Part shown: positions 1 through 7,465 of the stretch, in pieces | Position numbering within the stretch: the first letter of the stretch is position 1 | Layout of the letters: every line of letters starts with the position of its first letter | NCBI GenBank assembly: GCA_018433245.1 | Contig: JAHDRN010000007.1 | Location: forward strand, 1 to 64,000 | Direction of reading: 5' to 3' | DNA length: 64,000 nucleotides | Source: Candidatus Proruminimicrobium quisquiliarum | GTDB lineage: Bacteria > Elusimicrobiota > Endomicrobiia > Endomicrobiales > Endomicrobiaceae | Notes under the pieces: model-generated | The model's database searches: none | What the model saw: the letters and a program-made list of their open reading frames with translations, nothing else | Told to the model about the DNA's origin: nothing | Program-made: the position numbers and the translations under genes

Positions 1-1
1 A

Positions 2-145
2 ACGGAAATGGTAATGCCCGGCGATAATATAACGATGGATATAGAGCTTATAATGCCTGTAGCAATGGAACCGCAATTGAGATTCGCGATAAGAGAAGGC
101 GGAAGAACTGTAGGTTCAGGCGTTGTAACTGAAATAAAAGAGTAA
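2..145 (+). CDS. tuf: Elongation factor Tu, C-terminal end (partial)
   Basis: The first 47 readable codons are the last part of EF-Tu, the GTPase that delivers aminoacyl-tRNA to the ribosome. The reading frame enters from outside the window and stops at TAA 143-145. The residues match the conserved end of domain III: MVMPGDN, then the [20 protein letters not shown] segment and a short VVTEIKE tail. It sits directly before rpmG, tRNA-Trp, secE and nusG, the usual bacterial order. The start and the GTPase domain are outside the window. Confidence 0.97.
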   Translation, partial: TEMVMPGDNITMDIELIMPVAMEPQLRFAIREGGRTVGSGVVTEIKE

Positions 146-171
146 TTTGTATATAACTGGAGAAAAGTAAA

Positions 172-324
172 ATGGGCGACAGAGTAATTATCACAATGGC
201 TTGCACCGAATGTAAAAATAGAAACTATTATTTTGCAAGAGGCAAGAAACAGGAAGGGAAGTTAGAAGTGAAAAAGTTTTGCAGATCATGCGGAAAACAT
301 GTTTTGCATAAAGAGACTAAATAG
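172..324 (+). CDS. rpmG: 50S ribosomal protein L33
   Basis: A 50-residue protein of the large ribosomal subunit, starting MGDRVIITMACTECKNRNYY. Two CxxC pairs (C11/C14 and C37/C40) make this the zinc-binding (C+) form of L33. Length and position between tuf and secE are typical. The ATG at 172 is preceded by a GGAG-type site at about 159-163. Being so short, it is easily missed by length-filtered gene calls. Confidence 0.96.
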   Translation: MGDRVIITMACTECKNRNYYFARGKKQEGKLEVKKFCRSCGKHVLHKETK

Positions 325-332
325 TTTAAATT

Positions 333-373
333 AATTCCCGGTTCTTTCATTAAAAAATGAAAGAACCGGAATT
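333..373 (+). other. Long hairpin between rpmG and tRNA-Trp
   Basis: A near-perfect inverted repeat: 333-350 (AATTCCCGGTTCTTTCAT) pairs with 357-373 (ATGAAAGAACCGGAATT), with one bulged C and a 6-base loop. Only five A residues follow, not a T run, so it is not a classical intrinsic terminator on the plus strand. It may be a processing or stability hairpin separating the L33 mRNA from the tRNA that starts 11 bases later. Confidence 0.6.
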
Positions 374-383
374 AAAAAGCCAT

Positions 384-454
384 GGGGGCATAGGCTAACG
401 GTAAACTTCTGGTCTCCAAAACCAGCTTTGTTGGTTCAAATCCAGCTGCCCCCG
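384..454 (+). tRNA. tRNA-Trp (anticodon CCA)
   Basis: A cloverleaf can be folded by eye. The acceptor stem GGGGGCA (384-390) pairs with TGCCCCC (447-453), followed by discriminator G454. The anticodon stem CTGGT/ACCAG (409-413 with 421-425) encloses the loop CTCCAAA, giving anticodon CCA at 416-418. The T stem GTTGG/CCAGC closes the loop TTCAAAT. The 3' CCA is not encoded. A tRNA-Trp between rpmG and secE is a common bacterial arrangement. Confidence 0.96.
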
Positions 455-486
455 CTTTATTAAAAAATAGAAGTAGAGGATGAAAT

Positions 487-684
487 ATGTCTTTTTTTAA
501 CAGTGCAATTCAGTTTTTTAAAGAAGCTTATGTTGAATTAACGAAAGTTACATGGCTTGGCAAAAAAGAAGTCGTGGCTACTACCGTAGTGGTTATTATA
601 TTCATTATAATACTTTCTATTTTTGTCAGTTTTGTTGATTTAATATTGTCGACAATTTTAGGCATAATATTAAAATTGGGGTAA
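487..684 (+). CDS. secE: Preprotein translocase subunit SecE
   Basis: A 65-residue single-span membrane protein, the short bacterial form of SecE, which clamps the SecY channel. The conserved amphipathic segment ELTKVTWLGKKEVVATT (about residues 17-33) precedes one hydrophobic helix (about 33-60). The site AGAGGATG before the ATG is a reasonable ribosome-binding site. nusG follows after 3 bases, so the two are probably translationally coupled. Confidence 0.97.
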   Translation: MSFFNSAIQFFKEAYVELTKVTWLGKKEVVATTVVVIIFIIILSIFVSFVDLILSTILGIILKLG

Positions 685-687
685 AAA

Positions 688-1218
688 ATGGCTAATCAAT
701 GGTACGTTGTCCATACATATTCTGGGCATGAAGATAAGGTAAAAAACAGTATTGAAAGAACGGTAGAAAATTTGGGAATGAAGAATATGATTTCTCAGAT
801 TTTGGTTCCTACCGAGGAAGTTGTTTCCGTAAAAAACAATAAGAGAAAAATAAGAAAGAAAAAATTTTATCCCGGATATGTTTTTATTGAAATGACTATA
901 AATAACGAAACTTACTGGCTTATAAGAAATACAACCGGCGTAACCGGATTTTTAGGCGGAGTAAAACCTATTCCTATGGCTGAAAATGAAGTTGCAAATT
1001 TAATTAATGCCATAGTAAATCCGGACAGCGCAAAACCGAGACCGGCTGTTATGTTTGAAAGAGAAGAAAACGTAAGAATAGCAGAAGGTCCGTTTAAACA
1101 TTTTATAGGCGTTGTTGATGAAATAAATCAGGAAAAGGGAAAACTGAAAGTTATGGTTACGATTTTCGGAAGACCTACTCCTGTAGAACTTGATTTTTTA
1201 CAGGTTGAAAAAATATAA
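688..1218 (+). CDS. nusG: Transcription termination/antitermination protein NusG
   Basis: A 176-residue NusG, which binds RNA polymerase and links it to the ribosome or Rho. The N-terminal NGN domain starts QWYVVHTYSGHEDKVKNSIE and contains the PGYVFIEM segment. A C-terminal KOW domain (about residues 120-176) carries EGPFKHFIGVVDEI and ends in VELDFLQVEKI. Length is standard. It is cotranscribed with secE. Confidence 0.98.
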   Translation: MANQWYVVHTYSGHEDKVKNSIERTVENLGMKNMISQILVPTEEVVSVKNNKRKIRKKKFYPGYVFIEMTINNETYWLIRNTTGVTGFLGGVKPIPMAENEVANLINAIVNPDSAKPRPAVMFEREENVRIAEGPFKHFIGVVDEINQEKGKLKVMVTIFGRPTPVELDFLQVEKI

Positions 1219-1230
1219 CCTGTTATAATA

Positions 1231-1295
1231 TTTTTTGCCGTGTTACGACGGTAAAAAAATAAGTATTTTTAAATTTGCTCTGAATTTGAAAATAC
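1231..1295 (+). promoter_or_regulatory. Two consecutive hairpins upstream of rplK
   Basis: Hairpin 1 pairs TTTTTTGCCGT (1231-1241) with ACGGTAAAAAA (1248-1258) over a 6-base loop. Its T run lies in the 5' arm, so it would act as a terminator only on the minus strand. Hairpin 2 pairs 1263-1275 with 1283-1295 (GTATTTT with AAAATAC at its base) over a 7-base loop. They fill most of the 107-base gap between nusG and rplK. A processing or leader role is inferred; no known motif is recognised. Confidence 0.4.
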
Positions 1296-1325
1296 AAACA
1301 TCGTAAAAATTAGGAGAAAAATAAA

Positions 1326-1757
1326 ATGCCACCAAAGAAAGTTAAAACACAAATTAAATTACAAATACCCGCAGGAGCAGCAAATCCTGCGCCGCCCGTA
1401 GGACCGGCTCTCGGACAGCAGGGCGTAAATATAATGGATTTCTGCAAACAGTTTAACGAAAGAACAAAAAAAATGGAACAGGGTATGGCCACGCCTGTAG
1501 TTATAACGGTGTATGAAGACAGATCTTTTACGTTTATCACAAAAATGCCTCCGGTTCCCGCATTGATAAAAAAAGCCGCAGGAGTAGCGACTGCTTCCGG
1601 AATGCCCAACAAAAATAAAGTCGGTTCTATAACGGCAAAACAAGTTGAAGAAATAGCAAAACAAAAAATGCCTGACTTAAACGCAATAGACTTGGAAGGC
1701 GCAAAACTAATGGTTGAAGGAACGGCAAGAAGCATGGGAATTGAAGTAAAAAAATAA
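1326..1757 (+). CDS. rplK: 50S ribosomal protein L11
   Basis: A 143-residue L11, which binds the GTPase-associated region of 23S rRNA. The N-terminal domain shows the proline-rich signature [20 protein letters not shown] near residues 17-36. The C-terminal rRNA-binding domain has [14 protein letters not shown] and ends with the conserved [10 protein letters not shown]. The site TTAGGAG lies about 8 bases before the ATG. It pairs with rplA downstream. Confidence 0.98.
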   Translation: MPPKKVKTQIKLQIPAGAANPAPPVGPALGQQGVNIMDFCKQFNERTKKMEQGMATPVVITVYEDRSFTFITKMPPVPALIKKAAGVATASGMPNKNKVGSITAKQVEEIAKQKMPDLNAIDLEGAKLMVEGTARSMGIEVKK

Positions 1758-1770
1758 TATTTTAAATAAA

Positions 1771-1808
1771 GTGGGAGCGGTATTTTAATATTGCCGCAAT
1801 TGTACCAC
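1771..1808 (+). promoter_or_regulatory. Probable L1-binding translational operator
   Basis: The 62-base gap between rplK and rplA holds an RNA that resembles the L1-binding part of 23S rRNA (helix 76). GTGGGAG (1771-1777) and TACCAC (1803-1808) form an outer GTGG/CCAC helix with the asymmetric internal loop typical of L1 sites. The inner stem GCGG (1777-1780) pairs with CCGC (1794-1797). The shine-dalgarno CAGGAG (1808-1813) begins at the last outer pair, so L1 binding would block rplA translation. L1 autoregulation is known widely in bacteria; this instance is inferred from motif and position. Confidence 0.65.
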
Positions 1809-1819
1809 AGGAGAAAAAA

Positions 1820-2503
1820 ATGGCAAAAAGATTTAATGAAGTATCAAAATTGGTGGATATAAATAAATTATATTCCGTCAACGAAGCGGCGGCATTGATA
1901 AAACAAACCGCAAAAGCAAAATTTGATGAATCGGTTGAGGTTCATGTACGTCTCGGAATTGATCCGAAAAAAAGCGACCAGAGCGTAAGAGGTACGGTTT
2001 CTCTTCCTAATGGAATAGGAAAAACCAGAAAAGTTGTGGTTATCGCAAAAGGCGAAAAACAAAACGAAGCTAAAAATGCCGGAGCAGACGCTTTCGGCTC
2101 AAATGATATCATTGACGAAATAGCAAAAGGCTGGCTTGATTTTGATATTTTGGTCGCAACACCGGATACAATGAAAGACTTGTCAAAAGTCGCAAAAATA
2201 TTAGGACCTAAGGGTTTAATGCCTAATCCTAAATCCGGAACTGTTACGTTTGATATAGAACAAACTGTTAAAGATTTGAAAAAAGGAAGAGTTGAATATA
2301 AAAATGACGCTTACGGAATAATACATTGCGCCGTAGGCAAAGCTTCTTTTGAAGCGGAAAAAATCGCCGAAAACATAAAAACTCTCCTTGAAGCCGTACA
2401 AAAGGCGAAACCGTCAGTATCAAAAGGACAGTATATAAAAAGTATTTCGGTATCTTCAACGATGGGACCGGGCATATATATAGATCACAATCAGAAATTT
2501 TAA
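1820..2503 (+). CDS. rplA: 50S ribosomal protein L1
   Basis: A 227-residue L1, the L1-stalk protein and the usual translational repressor of its own operon. It starts AKRFNEVSKLVDINKLYSV, contains VRGTVSLPNGIGKTRKVVVI and LGPKGLMPNPKSGTVT (about residues 130-145), and ends SSTMGPGIYIDHNQ, all standard. The start is fixed by CAGGAG 7 bases upstream, which abuts the operator-like RNA described above. An intrinsic terminator follows, so rplJ/rplL are not in the same unit. Confidence 0.98.
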   Translation: MAKRFNEVSKLVDINKLYSVNEAAALIKQTAKAKFDESVEVHVRLGIDPKKSDQSVRGTVSLPNGIGKTRKVVVIAKGEKQNEAKNAGADAFGSNDIIDEIAKGWLDFDILVATPDTMKDLSKVAKILGPKGLMPNPKSGTVTFDIEQTVKDLKKGRVEYKNDAYGIIHCAVGKASFEAEKIAENIKTLLEAVQKAKPSVSKGQYIKSISVSSTMGPGIYIDHNQKF

Positions 2504-2529
2504 TATTCCGGTTTAAATATATATTCAAC

Positions 2530-2570
2530 AAAAACAAGAAGATATCACTTTTTCGGGTCTTCTTGTTTTT
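2530..2570 (+). terminator. Intrinsic terminator after rplA
   Basis: AAAAACAAGAAGA (2530-2542) pairs perfectly with TCTTCTTGTTTTT (2558-2570) over a 15-base loop. The 3' arm ends in five T and more T follow at 2575-2578. This closes the secE-rplA unit and separates it from argF. Confidence 0.85.
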
Positions 2571-2610
2571 GCAGTTTTAGGCAGTTAAAAAAAGTTGTAA
2601 AGAGTCTATT

Positions 2611-3540
2611 ATGAAAAAATTTAAAAAAGATTTATTGTCTATATACGATTTAGACATGCAGCAGATATGGTCGCTTATCGGTAAAGCCGTAAAACTTAAA
2701 AAATCGGGATATACCGATAAATTTAAAGGCAAAGTTTTCGGGCTTATATTTGAAAAACCTTCTACAAGAACAATGGTCTCATTTTCTACGGCCATCGCAC
2801 AAGCAGGAGGAACTCCTCTTGTTCTGGATCCTCAGAAATTACAAACTAAACGAGGCGAATCTGTTTCGGACACGGCAAAAGTTTTGTCAAGATATCTGGA
2901 CGGAATCATTATAAGGGCATTTAAACATGAATATGTTGAAGAATTTGCAAAATATTCAACTATTCCTGTAATAAACGCTTTAACCGATGCTGAGCATCCG
3001 TGCCAGATATTGGGCGATTTGATGACGATTATTGAAAAATTTAATATAAAATCATTTAAAGAATTAAAAAAGTTAAAAATCGCTTTTGTAGGCGATGCCA
3101 ATAATGTGGCAAATTCGTGGCTTGCCTTATCGGCGGTTCTCGGGCTTAATTTAACTTTACTGGGGGCAAAACAATATGCTCCGAAAAAAGATTTATTGGA
3201 TAAAGCTTTAATTACGGCAAAAAAAACAAATGCGGTAATAAATGTTTCAACTGATTTGGACGATATTAAAAATTCAGACGTTATTTATACAGACGTCTGG
3301 ACTTCAATGGGAGCCGAAAAAGAAGAAAAGAAAAGAATAAAAGCCCTGAGTCCTTATCAGGTTAATATCAATATGCTGAAAAAAGCAAATAAAAATTGCA
3401 TAGTAATGCATTGTCTGCCCGCCGTGAGAGACGAGGAAATATCAACGGAAGTTATGGATATTCAGGAAACAAATATACTTGATCAGGCGGAAAACAGACT
3501 GCATATACAAAAAGCGATATTGCTTGAACTTGTAAAATAA
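2611..3540 (+). CDS. argF: Ornithine carbamoyltransferase
   Basis: This enzyme makes citrulline from ornithine and carbamoyl phosphate. The 309 residues show the carbamoyl-phosphate loop STRT (51-54), HPCQ (129-132), the ornithine-side SMGAE (232-236) and HCLPA (267-271), and the standard length. These signatures favour OTCase over aspartate carbamoyltransferase. No other arginine gene is adjacent; the carbamoyl-phosphate synthetase genes lie about 54 kb away in this window. The ribosome-binding site is weak (AAAGAG). Confidence 0.95.
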   Translation: MKKFKKDLLSIYDLDMQQIWSLIGKAVKLKKSGYTDKFKGKVFGLIFEKPSTRTMVSFSTAIAQAGGTPLVLDPQKLQTKRGESVSDTAKVLSRYLDGIIIRAFKHEYVEEFAKYSTIPVINALTDAEHPCQILGDLMTIIEKFNIKSFKELKKLKIAFVGDANNVANSWLALSAVLGLNLTLLGAKQYAPKKDLLDKALITAKKTNAVINVSTDLDDIKNSDVIYTDVWTSMGAEKEEKKRIKALSPYQVNINMLKKANKNCIVMHCLPAVRDEEISTEVMDIQETNILDQAENRLHIQKAILLELVK

Positions 3541-3559
3541 AAATAATATATAAACCGGG

Positions 3560-3640
3560 TTCAAAACCGTATTGAGGTTTTTGAAGATTTGTGAAATGGT
3601 TGGGTCACCATTTGGATTTTATCCTAATGGTGGCTTTTTT
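3560..3640 (+). terminator. Tandem hairpins with T-run between argF and the GT-HAD gene
   Basis: Hairpin 1 pairs TTCAAAACC (3560-3568) with GGTTTTTGAA (3576-3585). Hairpin 2 pairs GTCACCATT (3604-3612) with AATGGTGGC (3626-3634) and is followed by six T (3635-3640), a proper intrinsic terminator. It ends only 25 bases before the next ATG, with no promoter visible in that gap. It could therefore be either the argF terminator with read-through or an attenuator for the next gene. Confidence 0.75.
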
Positions 3641-3665
3641 CTTGAAACTTGGAGGAGGTTAATCC

Positions 3666-4958
3666 ATGAAAATAAGCTGCGTAATACCTGCGTTTAATGA
3701 AGAATCTACGATTATTTCTCTTATACGAAACGTAAAAAAAGTAGAATCTATAAATGAAATTATTGTCGTTGACGACGGTTCGGCCGACAATACTTATAAT
3801 TTTGCAAAATCTGAAAATGTAACCGTTTTGAAACATTCTAAAAATAAAGGAAAAGGCGCTTCAATAAAAACCGGAGCGGCGTATGCTTCCGGCGAAATAA
3901 TACTTTTTCTGGACGCCGATTTGTCAAACATATCTCCGAAAAAAATAGCCTCTTTGCTTCAACCGCTTGAAAATGACGACGCCGATTTGGTTAAAGCTTC
4001 TTTTTCACGCGCAAGAGGAAGAGTCACGGAACTTGTCGTTAAACCGCTTTTTCAGGTAATAATGCCGTTCTTAAATTTCAACCAGCCGTTAAGCGGACAA
4101 TTTGCCATAAAATCTTATCTTATGAAAGAATTGGCAATTGACGATAAATGGGGAGTTGATATTCAAATTCTGCTTCAATCGGTGAAAAAAGGACTTCGTA
4201 TTATGGAAGTTGATATAGGAAAACTAATACATAAAAAACAACCGATTGAAAATCTTGCAATAATGTCAGAGCAGGTCATTAAATCAATTCTATCGGAAAT
4301 AGGAATGATAGCAAATAAACATAAACTTATTATTTTTGATTTTGACAAAACGCTTATACAAGAAAGCAGCATTGAATTTTTCGCAAGCCAATTCGGTTTT
4401 ACGAAAACGCTTAATGATCTCAGATATAAATACCGGCAGCATATTATAAGAGACTCTGAAATCACGCTTACTCTTGCGCAGTTTTTTAAGGGTAAAACTG
4501 ATGCCGATTTAAAACCCGTTTACGGCAAACTGCACCTTCAGGACAATCTAATCAAAGTTATTGAACGGCTTAAAAAAAGAAGATATGAACTTGCGGTAGT
4601 TTCTCACGCTTTTTCGCCTGTTGTTTTTTATTTTACGGAACTGCTCGGAATTCCCAAAGAAAACGTTATATGCCCCGTTCTTTTAAAAAACAAAAAAGGC
4701 GTTTATAACGGCGAAGTTCTTGCCAAAACTCATCACAATGCCTCATGCTGCGATAATATAATCTGCAAGGGAGACGCCGCGACCGAATTAATGGCGAAAC
4801 TTGACGTTAAACCTGAAGAATGCATAGCAGTGGGAGACGGACGCTCCGACGAATGCCTGTTCAGAGTTTCCGGTCTTGCTTTGGCGTATAAACCGGCTCA
4901 AAAAATCGGAGACATAACAATATCTCACATGAGCGAGATTTTAATATATGCAGAATAA
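3666..4958 (+). CDS. GpgS-like glycosyltransferase fused to a HAD-IB phosphatase
   Basis: A 430-residue two-domain protein. Residues 1-210 are a GT-A glycosyltransferase: CVIPAFNEE near 5-13, VDDGSADNT (35-43) and the DxD motif DAD at 83-85. Residues 118-205 (GRVTELVVKPLF, QPLSGQFA, WGVDIQILL, then HKKQPIENLAIMSEQVI) resemble glucosyl-3-phosphoglycerate synthase (GT81) more than ordinary GT2 enzymes. Residues 220-430 form a SerB-like HAD-IB phosphatase: motif I DFDKTL (225-230), motif II S313, motif III K368, motif IV GDGRSDE (390-396). The pairing suggests synthesis and dephosphorylation of a sugar-phosphoglycerate, giving glucosylglycerate. The substrate is inferred; a polyprenyl-phosphate glycosyltransferase is the alternative. 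A strong GGAGGAGG site precedes the ATG. Confidence 0.7.
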   Translation: MKISCVIPAFNEESTIISLIRNVKKVESINEIIVVDDGSADNTYNFAKSENVTVLKHSKNKGKGASIKTGAAYASGEIILFLDADLSNISPKKIASLLQPLENDDADLVKASFSRARGRVTELVVKPLFQVIMPFLNFNQPLSGQFAIKSYLMKELAIDDKWGVDIQILLQSVKKGLRIMEVDIGKLIHKKQPIENLAIMSEQVIKSILSEIGMIANKHKLIIFDFDKTLIQESSIEFFASQFGFTKTLNDLRYKYRQHIIRDSEITLTLAQFFKGKTDADLKPVYGKLHLQDNLIKVIERLKKRRYELAVVSHAFSPVVFYFTELLGIPKENVICPVLLKNKKGVYNGEVLAKTHHNASCCDNIICKGDAATELMAKLDVKPEECIAVGDGRSDECLFRVSGLALAYKPAQKIGDITISHMSEILIYAE

Positions 4959-4963
4959 ACAGA

Positions 4964-4992
4964 TTGTATTAACTTTTAAAATTTAGTATAAT
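4964..4992 (+). promoter_or_regulatory. Promoter of the rpsB operon
   Basis: TTGTAT (4964-4969), a 17-base spacer, then a perfect TATAAT (4987-4992). It lies about 140 bases before rpsB, leaving room for the structured leader that follows. Confidence 0.75.
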
Positions 4993-5027
4993 TTTCGCCA
5001 AGTTTAGTCTTAGAAGCTAAATACACA

Positions 5028-5102
5028 CACAAACGGATTATTCAGCGGTCCCTCGTTCAGGGGTTGAATTCGGAAGTTTGTGGAGGCATTCTTTTTAGAA
5101 TG
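5028..5102 (+). promoter_or_regulatory. Structured 5' leader of rpsB
   Basis: Nested pairings are visible in the untranslated leader. The outer helix is CACAAAC (5028-5034) with GTTTGTG (5076-5082), the middle helix ATTCA (5040-5044) with TGAAT (5065-5069), and the inner hairpin CCCT (5050-5053) with AGGG (5059-5062). A separate hairpin, CATTCT-TTTT-AGAATG, occupies 5087-5102, just before the ribosome-binding site at about 5113-5119. The leader probably serves autogenous control by S2. I cannot match it to a named S2 leader class. Confidence 0.5.
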
Positions 5103-5129
5103 AAAAAAAACCAAGGAGAGTAAGAGAGT

Positions 5130-5903
5130 ATGGCAAACGTAACGATGAAGTCATTGCTGGAATCAGGCGTTCATTTCGGACATCAGACAAGAAGATGGAA
5201 CCCGAAAATGGGAAAATTTATTTTCGGAAGCAGAAACAAAATCCACATTATTGACCTTCAAAAAACTTTGAAGGAACTCAAAAAGATTTATAAAGTCGTA
5301 AGAGATTTTTCCGCAGAGGGAAAAGAATTCCTTTTTGTGGGAACTAAAAAACAGGCTCAGGAACCTATCAAGGAAGAAGCATTAAGATGCAGTTCTTATT
5401 TTGTTTCCGAAAGATGGCTCGGCGGCACTCTTACAAACTACGATACGCTAAAAAAATCCATAGCAAGACTTAAAGAACTTGAAGCAATGAAAGAAAACGG
5501 AATTTTTAAAGTCCTTTCAAAAAAAGAACAATCTCAAAAAGAAAAAGAAAGAATAAAACTTGAAAAGTCCTTGGAAGGCTTGAAAAATATGTCAAAACTT
5601 CCGGACGTAATGTTTATTATAGACCCGGTTGAAGAAGCAACCGCGCTTGCAGAAGCAAAAAAACTCGGCATTCCGGTAGTTGCGGTTTGCGATACAAACT
5701 GCGATCCCGATTTAATAGATTATCCCGTACCGGGAAATGACGACGCAATAAGAGCCGTAAAACTTTTCTGCTCAGTTATAGCAGATGCGGTATTGGAAGG
5801 AAAGGGAATTGAAAACAAACAGGAAAACGCCGAAAACCCGATAGAAGAAGTTGCGGAAGCAAAACCGGCTGTTGAAGAAAAAAAAGAAGAAACAATTCAA
5901 TAA
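5130..5903 (+). CDS. rpsB: 30S ribosomal protein S2
   Basis: A 257-residue S2. It begins with [20 protein letters not shown], followed by [13 protein letters not shown], and has the [13 protein letters not shown] segment. The C-terminal core has [10 protein letters not shown] and ends in [21 protein letters not shown] charged, glutamate-rich tail of about 35 residues follows the core. First gene of the rpsB-tsf-pyrH-frr series, with AAGGAGAG before the ATG. Confidence 0.98.
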   Translation: MANVTMKSLLESGVHFGHQTRRWNPKMGKFIFGSRNKIHIIDLQKTLKELKKIYKVVRDFSAEGKEFLFVGTKKQAQEPIKEEALRCSSYFVSERWLGGTLTNYDTLKKSIARLKELEAMKENGIFKVLSKKEQSQKEKERIKLEKSLEGLKNMSKLPDVMFIIDPVEEATALAEAKKLGIPVVAVCDTNCDPDLIDYPVPGNDDAIRAVKLFCSVIADAVLEGKGIENKQENAENPIEEVAEAKPAVEEKKEETIQ

Positions 5904-5915
5904 GGAGAATTTAAA

Positions 5916-6764
5916 ATGTCAGTTGAACTTATATCAAAACTCAGAGAAATGACGGGCGCGGGCATAAAAGACTGCAATAACGCCCTTAAAGAAGCAAATA
6001 ACGATATAGAGCAGGCCGTTAAAATATTGAGAGAAAAAGGAATAGCTTCGGCCGTAAAAAGAGCCGACAGATCCGCAAAACAGGGAACAGTCGTAGCAAG
6101 AATAAGCGCGGATAAAAAAACAGGAGTCCTTGTTGAATTAAACTGTGAAACCGATTTCGTAGCAAAAACGGATAATTTCAAAAAACTTGCAAACGATATT
6201 GCCGTTCATGTTGAAAAGTCAAGTTCGCAGGATAATATACTTGAACAGAAATATGACGCAGCCCAAACAGTAAAAGACCTTATAACCAACGCAATTGCGA
6301 CGATAGGTGAAAATATAGTTTTAAAAAGAGCCGTCAAATTTACATCAACCGGCGTTATAAGTTCCTATATTCACGGAGAATTCGGCACGCTTGGCGTTTT
6401 GGTAAATTTTGAATGCAGCGATGAAGTAGCAAAATCGGAAAAATTCCAAACATTAACAAAAGAAATAGCGATGCAGATTGCGGCCGTAAGTCCCTCTTAT
6501 GTAAAAAGAGATCAGGTTCCGCAGGAAGAATTGGCTAAAGAAAAAGAAATTTACGTTAAACAGTTGCAGGAAGAAGGAAAACCGGCAAATATAATTGAAA
6601 AAATAGTAGTAGGAAAATTAGATAAGTATTATTCTCAGGTATGTCTGCTTGAACAGCCTTACATGAGAGATACGACCGGCAAACAGAAAGTTCAGGAAAT
6701 TATAAATCAGGCCGGTGCAGGAATTTCAGTAAAAGAATTCGCAAGATTTAAAATAGGTGAATAA
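5916..6764 (+). CDS. tsf: Elongation factor Ts
   Basis: The nucleotide-exchange factor for EF-Tu, 282 residues. The N-terminal UBA-like domain reads LREMTGAGIKDCNNALKEA, and the core EF-Tu contact TDFVAKTDNFKKL follows near residue 80. It lies 12 bases after rpsB with AAGGAG, and its stop codon shares one base with the pyrH start. Confidence 0.98.
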   Translation: MSVELISKLREMTGAGIKDCNNALKEANNDIEQAVKILREKGIASAVKRADRSAKQGTVVARISADKKTGVLVELNCETDFVAKTDNFKKLANDIAVHVEKSSSQDNILEQKYDAAQTVKDLITNAIATIGENIVLKRAVKFTSTGVISSYIHGEFGTLGVLVNFECSDEVAKSEKFQTLTKEIAMQIAAVSPSYVKRDQVPQEELAKEKEIYVKQLQEEGKPANIIEKIVVGKLDKYYSQVCLLEQPYMRDTTGKQKVQEIINQAGAGISVKEFARFKIGE

Positions 6765-7456
6765 TGAAACCACAAAGAGTTTTGCTTAAACTTTCCGGCG
6801 AAACATTATCGGGCGGTAAAAATGTTATTGATAATGCAAGTTTGCAAAATATAGCGGAAGAGTTAAAAGAACCTTTGTCGCACAAAATAAAATTCGGAAT
6901 TGTAGTCGGAGCAGGCAATATTTGGCGCGGAGCAGGCAAAGAAATTGAAAGAGTTTCGGCCGATAAAATGGGAATGCTGGCCACAACAATAAACGCAATT
7001 GCAATAACTGAAATTTTGAAATCAAATAATATAAAAACCGTAATGCTTTCGGCTGAAAATGTTACGGATTTTTACGAAACTGTTTCGGTTCAAAAAGCAA
7101 ATGAATATTTGGATGACGGATATGTTGTTGTTTTCGGCGGAGGATTAGGAAAACCTTATTTTACGACCGATACAACTTCAGCGGTAAGAGCGTCTGAAAT
7201 TAATGCCGATGTGATATTGAAAGCCACGCAGGTAGACGGAGTATATACGGCTGACCCCAAAAAAGATCCTGCGGCAAAAAAATATGACAAACTGTCGTAC
7301 AAAGAAGCGATAGATAAAAAATTAAAAATAATGGATTTAAGCGCTTTTGAAATATGCATGAAAAATAAAATCGCCGTCTATGTTTTTGATTTTTACAAAA
7401 AAGGCAATTTGCAGAAAATATTAAACGGACAAAATATCGGAACAATTGTTTCTTAG
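6764..7456 (+). CDS. pyrH: Uridylate kinase (UMP kinase)
   Basis: Phosphorylates UMP to UDP in pyrimidine nucleotide synthesis. The 230-residue amino-acid-kinase-fold protein starts RVLLKLSGETLSGG, has GIVVGAGNIWRG near residues 44-55, the GGGLGKPYFTTDT phosphate-binding segment near 125-137 and ATQVDGVYTADPKKDP near 157-172. All fit bacterial hexameric UMP kinases. The TAATG overlap with tsf indicates translational coupling. Confidence 0.97.
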   Translation: MKPQRVLLKLSGETLSGGKNVIDNASLQNIAEELKEPLSHKIKFGIVVGAGNIWRGAGKEIERVSADKMGMLATTINAIAITEILKSNNIKTVMLSAENVTDFYETVSVQKANEYLDDGYVVVFGGGLGKPYFTTDTTSAVRASEINADVILKATQVDGVYTADPKKDPAAKKYDKLSYKEAIDKKLKIMDLSAFEICMKNKIAVYVFDFYKKGNLQKILNGQNIGTIVS

Positions 7457-7465
7457 GGGGGAAAA

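Noticed and set aside
1310-1735. Long minus-strand ORF opposite rplK
   Set aside because: It is a shadow of the rplK coding sequence, with no ribosome-binding site and no recognisable domain.
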